The notes beneath the pieces were generated by a model that was not told where the DNA came from, did no database searches, and was given only the letters and a program-made list of their open reading frames with translations. From contig JAUZOX010000135.1 of assembly GCA_030706265.1 (NCBI GenBank), positions 1 to 7,049 of the forward strand: a stretch of DNA of 7,049 nt, in the 5' to 3' direction. The DNA comes from Bacteroidota bacterium. GTDB lineage: Bacteria > Bacteroidota > Bacteroidia > Bacteroidales > Cfx3-03. The position numbers and the translations under genes were made by a program. Every line of letters starts with the position of its first letter. Position 1 is the stretch's first letter. Below, piece after piece: positions 1-5,338 of the stretch.

Positions 1-24
1 CGGGGAGCAAAATTCAAAAGGAAT

Positions 25-45
25 CGATATTATATCGTACTTTTA
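25..45 (+). promoter_or_regulatory. Candidate promoter region of the GH16 gene
   Basis: TACTTTTA at 38-45 matches the Bacteroidota -7 consensus TAnnTTTG at all but the last base and ends 25 bases before the ATG at 71, a sensible leader length. Just upstream is a small palindrome, CGATAT-T-ATATCG (25-37), which could be an operator. No convincing TTG/TTTG -33 element is seen. Bases 1-60 are open in all three forward frames, so the 3' end of an upstream gene may also be present, but no frame can be chosen. Confidence 0.25.
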
Positions 46-70
46 TCCCTGTCCTTATAAATGATTTGTT

Positions 71-874
71 ATGCGTATTATTAGCCTGATGATTACATTA
101 TTGGTTTTACTGGTATCCTGTAAATCATCCATGAAACTTGTAAAGACCAATTCTGAGAATAAATTAGTCTGGTCGGATGAATTCAATTATACGGGGCTTC
201 CCGATCCCGCGAAATGGAATTATGAAGAAGGTTTTGTCCGTAATCATGAGCAACAATATTATACCAAGGCAAGGTTGGAAAATGCCAGAGTTGAAGATGG
301 GATGCTGGTGATCACCTCGCTGAAAGAAGATTATAAGAATGCCCATTACACTTCCGCAAGTTTGAATACATCCGGAAGGCAATCATTTAACGGCGACATC
401 CGGGTTGAGGTTAGAGCGAAGCTTCCTGATGGAAAAGGCATCTGGCCCGCTATCTGGATGTTGGGAACCAATGAGGCCAATATAGGATGGCCCAGGTGCA
501 GTGAACTTGACATCATGGAATATGTAGGCCACACCCCCAATACCGTATTTGGCACTTTCCACTGGTGGGATTCGACGGCTTCCAATAACCACCATTCCAG
601 CAAGGGTTCAAAGCTAATCTATAACGATCTACATTCCAATTTTCATGTTTATGGCCTTGAAAGAAGAGGAAACCAGGTAAAGCTTTTTGTGGATAATCAT
701 TTTTACCTCACCTTCACCCCTCCAACGACAGCTTATCCGGGTTCATTTGCAAATCCGCTCTACCTTTTAATCAACACTGCCCTGGGAGGAAGCTGGGGAA
801 AAGAGATAGACGATACCATTTTTCCACAAAAGTTTTATATCGATTATGTCAGGGTTTATAGCCTTGCAAAATAG
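71..874 (+). CDS. GH16 family beta-glucanase (laminarinase-like) lipoprotein
   Basis: This is a secreted endo-beta-glucanase, most likely hydrolysing beta-1,3 or mixed beta-1,3/1,4-glucans such as laminarin. Seen in the 267-residue product: a lipoprotein signal peptide with lipobox LVSC (Cys17 the likely lipidated residue), then one GH16 jelly-roll domain from about residue 32 (LVWSDEFNY) to the C-terminal FYIDYVRVY (255-263). The catalytic signature ELDIME is at 145-150, which by family knowledge makes Glu145 the nucleophile, Asp147 the helper and Glu150 the acid/base. The preceding block GKGIWPAIWMLG (121-132) and the following GTFHWW (161-166) are also typical. The length fits a single-domain enzyme with no carbohydrate-binding module. 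Lipidation suggests anchoring at the outer membrane or in the periplasm. The gene stands alone, convergent with pgk. The family call is firm; the exact substrate is inferred, and other GH16 specificities cannot be excluded. Confidence 0.93.
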   Translation: MRIISLMITLLVLLVSCKSSMKLVKTNSENKLVWSDEFNYTGLPDPAKWNYEEGFVRNHEQQYYTKARLENARVEDGMLVITSLKEDYKNAHYTSASLNTSGRQSFNGDIRVEVRAKLPDGKGIWPAIWMLGTNEANIGWPRCSELDIMEYVGHTPNTVFGTFHWWDSTASNNHHSSKGSKLIYNDLHSNFHVYGLERRGNQVKLFVDNHFYLTFTPPTTAYPGSFANPLYLLINTALGGSWGKEIDDTIFPQKFYIDYVRVYSLAK

Positions 875-980
875 CGATCCAGGAAAAATCATTTGAATTA
901 AAGTGAGGGTCTTTGCAATGAATAGCAGGGCCACCTTCACAACCAGCAAAATATTGTTTCCAGGACCAGTCCGGAATATA

Positions 981-1022
981 AAAAGGGAGGCTGTCTCAAA
1001 ATCCTGAGACAGCCTCCCTTTT
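981..1022. terminator. Bidirectional rho-independent terminator between GH16 and pgk
   Basis: A perfect 18-bp inverted repeat (981-998 against 1005-1022) surrounds a 6-base loop AAATCC. The GC-rich core is GGGAGGCTGTCTCA and its complement. Flanking A and T runs give a U-tract on either strand, so it can end both the forward GH16 transcript (stop at 874) and the reverse pgk transcript (stop codon at 1047-1049). The T-rich run continues to about 1041. Confidence 0.9.
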
Positions 1023-1046
1023 TATTATATTAAGTTTTTTTATTGT

Positions 1047-2237
1047 TTATGATTCGATGGCAGCAACTCCGGGGAGTTCACGGCCTTCGATGTATTCCAG
1101 CATGGCCCCGCCACCGGTTGATACATAGCTAACCTTTTTGGCCAGATTGTATTTGTTAATGGCTGCCACGGAATCACCACCGCCAACGAGTGTATAGGTC
1201 CCATTTGCAGTTGCCTTGGTAAGAGCCATTGCCACCTCTTTCGTTCCCTTTTCGAAGCTGCTCATTTCGAATACACCCATCGGGCCATTCCACAAAACGA
1301 TTTTTGATTTCATGATGACCTCTTCGAACTTAGCGGCAGTCTCAGGACCAATGTCCAATCCCATCCAACCTGAAGGAATCTGATCGGTTTTTACTGTTTT
1401 GGTGTTTGCCTCGTTGTTGAATGCATCTGCAATCACCGTGTCGGTAGGAATCAACAGATTCACCCCTTTTGCCTTGGCATCCGCGATGGCTTTCTTTGCC
1501 GTTTCGATAAAATCATCTTCGACCAATGAGCTGCCTACTTCGCCGCCCATCGCCTTGATGAATGTAAACATCATTCCGCCACCGATGATCAGGTTATCAC
1601 ACTTATCTATCAAATGGTTGATGATCTGAATTTTACCCGAAACCTTGGCACCACCCAATATGGCGGTAAAAGGATGTTCGCCGCTGCTCAATACTTTTTT
1701 CAGACTGGCTACTTCACTATCCATTAAATACCCGAACAATTTATCTTTCGGGAAGAATTGTGCAATGATTGCGGTTGAGGCGTGTGCACGATGAGCCGTG
1801 CCAAATGCATCATTCACATAGCAATCGCCCAAAGATGCCAGCTTCTTGCTGAATTCAACATCGCCTTTTTCTTCTTCCTTGTAGAAGCGAAGGTTTTCGA
1901 GCAACAAGACTTCACCGGGTTTCAAACCGGCGGCAAGATCATTTGCAGTCTTACCGATGCAGTCATCGGCAAACTTTACAGTAAGACCAAGTTTCTCATT
2001 TAAATAAGGCAACAAGTGCTTGAGAGAGAACTTATTTTCGGGTCCGGTCTTTGGACGGCCCAAATGTGACATTACGATTGCAGATCCACCGCCGGCAAGT
2101 ATCTTGCGGATGGTTGGAAGGGCTGCATCGATACGGGTCGTATCGGTGATCTTGAATTCTTCATTCAACGGCACATTAAAATCAACGCGGATTAAAGCCC
2201 GTTTCCCTTTAAAATTATACGTTTCTATGGTGTTCAT
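1047..2237 (-). CDS. pgk: Phosphoglycerate kinase
   Basis: This cytoplasmic glycolytic and gluconeogenic enzyme transfers phosphate between 1,3-bisphosphoglycerate and ADP, giving 3-phosphoglycerate and ATP. The product has 396 residues, the normal bacterial length. Visible family motifs in order: RVDFNVP (17-23), Arg35 in TRID (the catalytic arginine by family alignment), SHLGRP (57-62), LLENLRF (112-118), NDAFGTAHRAHAS (142-154), GGAKVSGK (195-202, nucleotide-binding side), the hinge and C-domain motif WNGPMGVFE (316-324), GGGDS (352-356) and STGGGA (373-378). All expected substrate-binding residues are present, so it should be active. The start is supported by the usual short N-terminal lead before RVDFNVP. 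It is monocistronic here, with its own TATCTTTG box upstream and a strong terminator downstream. There is no adjacent gap or tpiA gene in the window. Confidence 0.98.
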   Translation of the reverse strand: MNTIETYNFKGKRALIRVDFNVPLNEEFKITDTTRIDAALPTIRKILAGGGSAIVMSHLGRPKTGPENKFSLKHLLPYLNEKLGLTVKFADDCIGKTANDLAAGLKPGEVLLLENLRFYKEEEKGDVEFSKKLASLGDCYVNDAFGTAHRAHASTAIIAQFFPKDKLFGYLMDSEVASLKKVLSSGEHPFTAILGGAKVSGKIQIINHLIDKCDNLIIGGGMMFTFIKAMGGEVGSSLVEDDFIETAKKAIADAKAKGVNLLIPTDTVIADAFNNEANTKTVKTDQIPSGWMGLDIGPETAAKFEEVIMKSKIVLWNGPMGVFEMSSFEKGTKEVAMALTKATANGTYTLVGGGDSVAAINKYNLAKKVSYVSTGGGAMLEYIEGRELPGVAAIES

Positions 2238-2269
2238 AAAGCTTGAATTTGGTCAATTGGAAAGTAAAA

Positions 2270-2277
2270 CAAAGATA
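2270..2277 (-). promoter_or_regulatory. Candidate -7 box of the pgk promoter
   Basis: On the reverse strand this reads TATCTTTG, an exact match to the Bacteroidota -7 consensus TAnnTTTG. It lies about 33 bases upstream of the pgk ATG (2237), giving a leader of roughly 25-30 nt. The nearest upstream TTG (complement of 2303-2305) is 25 bases away, slightly longer than the usual spacing, so the -33 element is uncertain. Confidence 0.6.
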
Positions 2278-2486
2278 AATATTTCCGTTGATAATCGAAT
2301 AACAATAGAATGATTTTATATGAAGTTGGAAAAGTGAAAATTTTAGATGTTTGTCAATACAATGCAAACAGGGCAATGGGTAACCGCAAAACATATCAGC
2401 CTGTCTTCTCGTAGCACGGTCGAAAAATCTTACATGTTTGTTTTTTTAACAAGGACCCTGTTTTGTATCACTACAATGCACGGATG

Positions 2487-2522
2487 TTTGAACAACCCTT
2501 CTTTAAAAAAGTTGTACCTTTA
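2487..2522 (+). promoter_or_regulatory. Candidate promoter of the amidase-MATE operon
   Basis: TTTG at 2487-2490 and TACCTTTA at 2515-2522 resemble the Bacteroidota TTTG / TAnnTTTG pair, with one mismatch in the -7 box. The spacer of 24 bases is a little long. The -7 box ends 38 bases before the ATG at 2561, a reasonable leader length. Confidence 0.4.
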
Positions 2523-2560
2523 TCAATTATCTGTAGCATTTAGAATAAAATAGGCCTATC

Positions 2561-3358
2561 ATGAACCAGGATTTGAAAATCAGTATTATACAAAGTGATT
2601 TGTTTTGGGAGGATACCAGGAAAAACCTTAAACAGTTTGAGCAACAGCTTGAGCTTTTAGAGGAAGAGACCGATTTAATTGTCCTTCCGGAGATGTTTAA
2701 TACCGGTTTTGCTATGTCGCCCCTTCGGATTGCCGAGGCAATGGACGGTCCCACGGTAGAGTGGTTGGCACGGAAAGCCAATGAAAATAATTGTGTCGTC
2801 ACCGGTTCAATGGCTATCTCAGAAGGAGGCCGGTTTTATAACCGGTTGATCTGGATGAAACCGGATGGGACCTTCCAATATTATGATAAGCGGCATTTGT
2901 TCAGAATGGGAAATGAACAGCAGTTTTATACAGGAGGGAAACAGAAGATGATAACCGAAATTAAAGGTTGGAAAATTTGTCCCCTCATTTGCTATGACCT
3001 GCGCTTTCCGGTCTGGTCGCGCAATCGATATAAGGACCGTGAATATGAGTACGATTTATTGATCTATGTTGCCAACTGGCCCGCATCCAGGGCAATGGTA
3101 TGGAAGAGCCTGCTGGTTGCCCGTGCACTCGAAAACATGTGTTTTGTTGCCGGAGTTAACCGCATCGGCATTGATGGTCATGGTGTTGCCCATCAGGGCG
3201 ATTCTGCCGTCATCGATTATAAAGGAAGGCAAGTAACAACCATGGTTCCAAACATAAAGGGAATCAATACGGTTGGTTTAAGACTCAGCGATCTGATTTC
3301 ATTCAGGAGAAACTTTACGGTTGGAATGGATTGGGACCAATTTGAAATCATCGGATAA
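2561..3358 (+). CDS. Nitrilase-superfamily amidase, omega-amidase (YafV/Nit2-like)
   Basis: This is a cytoplasmic carbon-nitrogen hydrolase. Its closest recognisable group is the YafV/Nit2 omega-amidases, which by family knowledge hydrolyse the amide of 2-oxoglutaramate or 2-oxosuccinamate, by-products of glutamine or asparagine transamination. The 265-residue product covers the whole single-domain fold. The Glu-Lys-Cys catalytic triad is visible: Glu44 in LPEMFNTGF, Lys110 in YYDKRHLF and Cys144 in CPLICYDLRFP. The stretch KRHLFRMGNE (110-119) and the block VANWPASR (170-177) are typical of the YafV-type subgroup. No signal peptide is present. The ATG at 2561 puts the conserved KISIIQSDLFWED at residues 6-18, as expected. 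It is followed after only 6 nt by the MATE gene, so the two are probably cotranscribed. The superfamily is certain; the exact substrate is inferred. Confidence 0.9.
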   Translation: MNQDLKISIIQSDLFWEDTRKNLKQFEQQLELLEEETDLIVLPEMFNTGFAMSPLRIAEAMDGPTVEWLARKANENNCVVTGSMAISEGGRFYNRLIWMKPDGTFQYYDKRHLFRMGNEQQFYTGGKQKMITEIKGWKICPLICYDLRFPVWSRNRYKDREYEYDLLIYVANWPASRAMVWKSLLVARALENMCFVAGVNRIGIDGHGVAHQGDSAVIDYKGRQVTTMVPNIKGINTVGLRLSDLISFRRNFTVGMDWDQFEIIG

Positions 3359-3364
3359 CGACCC

Positions 3365-4696
3365 GTGGAAAAATTACCTTCAAATAAATACATATGGGAA
3401 ATATCCTATCCCATTATTCTAGGCATGCTTGCCCAAAACGTGATCAATGTTACCGATACAGCCTTTCTCGGCCGTGTGGGGGAGGTTGAGCTAGGCGCAT
3501 CTGCCATTGGCGGCTTGTTTTATGTTGTCATCTTCATGCTGGGACTGGGCTTTGGAACCGGAGCACAAATACTCATGGCCAGGAGGAATGGCGAAAAGAA
3601 CTATGCCGAGATTGGCAGTATCATGGATCACAGTCTTTACTTTCTGGTGGGGTTGGCCGTGTTTATTTCGGTTGTCACCCAATTTGCGGCGCCGGCTATT
3701 TTGAAACATATGATTTCGTCAGCCCCTGTTTATGAAAAGACCATCGCGTTTTTGCATTTCAGGATCCTTGGCCTGGCGTTTGCCTTTATCATAGTCATAT
3801 TCAGGTCGTTCTATGTGGCCATTACCCGTACGCTGTGGATTACCCTGAATGCAGTCATCCTGGCATCCGTAAACATTGTTCTGGCTTATATCATGATATT
3901 TGGAAAGCTCGGCCTGCCAAGAATGGGAATAGCCGGTGCCGGCCTCGCTTCCTCGATTGCTGAAATGGTGGCTGCCATTGTATTTGTCGTCATCACCTTC
4001 AGGCATAACGACTTAAAACCCTATTGCCTGTTAAAGTTTCCAAGACCCAGATTGAAAATCATCAGGATGACTTTTAACATCTCGGGTTTTGTCATGTTAC
4101 AGTTTTTCATCTCATTGGGATCCTGGTTTATCTTTTTTCTGATTGTCGAAAAGTTGGGTGAGCGTTCCCTTGCAATCTCGAACATCATCAGGGCCGCATA
4201 TACCATGTTTATGATCCCTGCAATCGGTTTTAGTATTTCAGCCAATTCACTGGTGAGCAATGCAATCGGTGCAGGTAAACCCGACTTGGTTATTCCCATT
4301 GTTCGAAAGATAACCCGTTTTTCTGTCCTGGTCACATTGGGGATCGTGATGATATCGATACCATTGGCCAGGCCGATTATCCGAGTCTTCACCGCTAATC
4401 CAGATCTGGTCAATAACACGCTGGCTTCTTTTTATGTATTGATGGGTGTCATGATTTTCTTTTCACTCGTTAATGTGATCTTCAATGGCGTATCGGGGAC
4501 AGCCAACACCCAGATGGCACTCCTGCTTGAAGCCATCACCCTGGTTTTCTATCTTGCCACGGCTTACGTCCTGGCTGTTCATTTGCGTCTCCCTGTTGCG
4601 CTGGTATGGTTAAGCGAACTGGCCTATTTCATTGTTCTTGGAATCCTGAGCGTCTGCTATCTCAAATTTGGAAACTGGCGGGATAAGAAGATCTAA
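3365..4696 (+). CDS. MATE family efflux transporter (NorM-like)
   Basis: This inner-membrane antiporter of the multidrug and toxic compound extrusion family exports cationic drugs or metabolites in exchange for Na+ or H+. The 443 residues form about 12 hydrophobic segments in two six-helix halves: roughly 12-34, 47-70, 91-113, 128-150, 160-180, 189-211, then 238-260, 271-299, 315-338, 352-375, 383-404 and 409-432. TM1 carries the family-type NVTDTAFLGRVGEVELGA (28-45) with Asp31. The paired half-motifs are GTGAQILMARRNGEKN (64-79) and SANSLVSNAIGAGKPD (292-307). The length is normal for the family. The start is a GTG 6 nt after the amidase stop. An in-frame stop (3356-3358) excludes any earlier start, and the next ATG (residue 21) would cut into TM1. 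The tight spacing suggests translational coupling with the amidase. The substrate cannot be told from sequence. Confidence 0.93.
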   Translation: MEKLPSNKYIWEISYPIILGMLAQNVINVTDTAFLGRVGEVELGASAIGGLFYVVIFMLGLGFGTGAQILMARRNGEKNYAEIGSIMDHSLYFLVGLAVFISVVTQFAAPAILKHMISSAPVYEKTIAFLHFRILGLAFAFIIVIFRSFYVAITRTLWITLNAVILASVNIVLAYIMIFGKLGLPRMGIAGAGLASSIAEMVAAIVFVVITFRHNDLKPYCLLKFPRPRLKIIRMTFNISGFVMLQFFISLGSWFIFFLIVEKLGERSLAISNIIRAAYTMFMIPAIGFSISANSLVSNAIGAGKPDLVIPIVRKITRFSVLVTLGIVMISIPLARPIIRVFTANPDLVNNTLASFYVLMGVMIFFSLVNVIFNGVSGTANTQMALLLEAITLVFYLATAYVLAVHLRLPVALVWLSELAYFIVLGILSVCYLKFGNWRDKKI

Positions 4697-4745
4697 TTTC
4701 TAAGGAAGCCCTCAGAAAAGTTTCATACGAAAGTAATTTGAATAA

Positions 4746-4773
4746 ATTGATCGGATAGAGCTCGCATAAATGC
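4746..4773 (+). repeat. Copy of a dispersed CTCGCAT repeat (copy A)
   Basis: This 28-base unit matches the unit at 5031-5058 at 24 of 28 positions without gaps. Both contain a GATAG/TATAG block followed by CTCGCATAA. A more distant version forms the inner end of the long inverted-repeat arms (4978-4999 and, inverted, 5292-5313). Confidence 0.6.
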
Positions 4774-4779
4774 ATTCCT

Positions 4780-4822
4780 GGTCCAAGTTTAGGCGTAAGC
4801 ATATTTGGTTCAAGTTTAGGCG
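4780..4822 (+). repeat. Direct repeat pair, 27-base period
   Basis: GGTCCAAGTTTAGGCG (4780-4795) recurs as GGTTCAAGTTTAGGCG (4807-4822), 15 of 16 identical. A third, inverted and partial match (ACTTGGACC, 4832-4840) pairs with the second copy to build the adjacent hairpin. Confidence 0.7.
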
Positions 4823-4848
4823 ATAGCCGTAACTTGGACCAAATATGC
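4799..4848. terminator. Strong stem-loop downstream of the MATE gene, possible terminator
   Basis: An 18-bp stem (4799-4816 with 4831-4848) is fully paired on the forward transcript if one G-U wobble is allowed. It continues in register, past a 2x2 internal mismatch, to GGC/GCC closing a GATA tetraloop (4822-4825). A T-run follows only at 4858-4862, nine bases after the stem, so it is not a textbook rho-independent terminator. It lies 102 bases after the MATE stop and may end or stabilise that mRNA. It could equally be the relic of a small palindromic mobile repeat. Confidence 0.45.
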
Positions 4849-4952
4849 GAATAAGGATTTTTATAAGGATCGGGGATTCGGAGATTGCGGATCGACCCAG
4901 CAATGACGTCCGGAGTGCAGCGGTAACCCGGACTAAAAACAAGCATAGGGGA

Positions 4953-4999
4953 TTTCATCTGAAAATAATTTTATTAAATAGGTCAGATGGAACTCGCAT
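4953..4999 (+). repeat. Left arm of a perfect 47-bp inverted repeat
   Basis: Every one of the 47 bases pairs with the complement of 5292-5338. Pairing stops at both ends: 4952 against 5339, and 5000 against 5291. The arm also contains its own short inverted repeat, CATCTGA (4956-4962) with TCAGATG (4983-4989). Its inner end carries GGAACTCGCAT. Confidence 0.97.
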
Positions 5000-5030
5000 T
5001 GATGATTTTTATACGGTTATTATTTTATGA

Positions 5031-5058
5031 ATTGGTCGTATAGAACTCGCATAATTGC
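5031..5058 (+). repeat. Copy of a dispersed CTCGCAT repeat (copy B)
   Basis: It is 24/28 identical to 4746-4773, and 18/22 identical over 5031-5052 to the inner part of the left arm (4978-4999). It lies in the 63-base stretch that separates the outer and inner left arms. The right side has only 8 bases there, so this copy accounts for the asymmetry. Confidence 0.6.
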
Positions 5059-5062
5059 TTGG

Positions 5063-5103
5063 TTCATCGGTGTTTGTGATCTTCAATCATGTTCGTTTCA
5101 TGC
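5063..5103 (+). repeat. Left arm of the inner imperfect inverted repeat
   Basis: This 41-base arm matches the reverse complement of 5243-5283 at 38 positions. The core TGTTTGTGATCTTC is identical in both arms. It is nested inside the perfect 47-bp pair. Confidence 0.93.
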
Positions 5104-5114
5104 TTAAAAGTGGG

Positions 5115-5184
5115 AACACGCTTTCTTGAAAATATCTTAACCTAACTTTAACACGCTCTCCTGAATCGGATTGTTGAAAATATC
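5115..5184 (+). repeat. Imperfect direct duplication in the centre of the inverted-repeat segment
   Basis: AACACGCTTTC followed at once by TTGAAAATATC (5115-5136) recurs as AACACGCTCTC, 13 extra bases, then TTGAAAATATC (5150-5184). The two halves are 10/11 and 11/11 identical. The 13-base difference reads as an insertion or deletion after duplication. Confidence 0.6.
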
Positions 5185-5204
5185 GTACAAAACTGATACT
5201 ATTG
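5174..5204 (+). promoter_or_regulatory. Candidate promoter for the lyase gene inside the inverted-repeat segment
   Basis: TTG at 5174-5176, 20 bases, then TACTATTG at 5197-5204 fits the Bacteroidota -33/-7 layout, with one mismatch to TAnnTTTG. It would give a leader of about 120 nt containing the right inner and outer arms. It points toward the lyase gene in the orientation shown. The evidence is a weak consensus match only. Confidence 0.3.
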
Positions 5205-5218
5205 CACTTTCAATGATC

Positions 5219-5238
5219 GACCTATTTAATCAAATAAT
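5219..5238 (-). repeat. Partial second copy of the right-arm sequence
   Basis: GACCTATTTAATCAAATAAT closely matches the right-arm stretch starting at 5307 (17 of 20 positions), in the same orientation. It looks like a decayed additional copy of the arm unit, lying just inside the inner right arm. Confidence 0.5.
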
Positions 5239-5242
5239 ATAC

Positions 5243-5283
5243 GCATGAAACGAGCATGATCGAAGATCACAAACAACGATGAA
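5243..5283 (-). repeat. Right arm of the inner imperfect inverted repeat
   Basis: It is the partner of 5063-5103, with 38 of 41 positions complementary. Only 8 bases (5284-5291) separate it from the right outer arm. Confidence 0.93.
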
Positions 5284-5291
5284 AATCTTCC

Positions 5292-5338
5292 ATGCGAGTT
5301 CCATCTGACCTATTTAATAAAATTATTTTCAGATGAAA
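5292..5338 (-). repeat. Right arm of the perfect 47-bp inverted repeat, including the lyase start codon
   Basis: It is an exact reverse complement of 4953-4999. The arm runs through the ATG (5333-5335) and the second codon of the downstream gene. It therefore forms the immediate untranslated leader, and its internal CATCTGA (5302-5308) / TCAGATG (5329-5335) pair places the start codon in a possible small hairpin. Confidence 0.97.

Larger units (their letters stand above)
2238..2560. other. Divergent intergenic region between pgk and the amidase gene
   Basis: These 323 bases separate the two divergent starts. They carry a candidate promoter at each end (2270-2277 reverse, 2515-2522 forward). 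The middle, about 2310-2480, holds no recognisable RNA, repeat or operator. A 68-codon open frame at 2347-2553 has no family features and overlaps the promoter, so it is not called. Confidence 0.6.
4697..4952. other. Intergenic stretch downstream of the MATE gene
   Basis: No gene is supported here. The stretch holds one copy of a CTCGCAT-containing repeat (4746-4773), a direct repeat (4780-4795 and 4807-4822), a strong hairpin (4799-4848), and a weaker 6-bp hairpin GTCCGG/CCGGAC (4908-4913 with 4928-4933). The part from about 4863 to 4935 is more GC-rich than its AT-rich surroundings, suggesting a different origin. A 61-codon open frame crossing into the inverted repeat (4845-5030) has no coding character. 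Confidence 0.6.

Noticed and set aside
2366..2463. 8-base inverted match AAACAGGG / CCCTGTTT about 80 bases apart in the pgk-amidase intergenic region
   Set aside because: It is short and widely spaced, and expected by chance in a region of this size.
2347..2553. 68-codon forward open frame between pgk and the amidase gene
   Set aside because: It has no recognisable domain and irregular composition, and it overlaps the likely promoter of the amidase gene. It looks like chance.
4662..4958. 98- and 76-codon reverse open frames downstream of the MATE gene
   Set aside because: They run through the end of the MATE gene, the direct repeat and the hairpin. No family features or plausible start region are present.
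4845..5030. 61-codon forward open frame spanning the hairpin edge and the left inverted-repeat arm
   Set aside because: It is built from repeat sequence with no coding features. The frame is explained by low stop density in the short GC-richer stretch.
4953..5338. CRISPR array reading of the repeats upstream of the lyase gene
   Set aside because: The repeats are inverted and unequal in length and spacing, with no regular spacers and no cas genes in the window.
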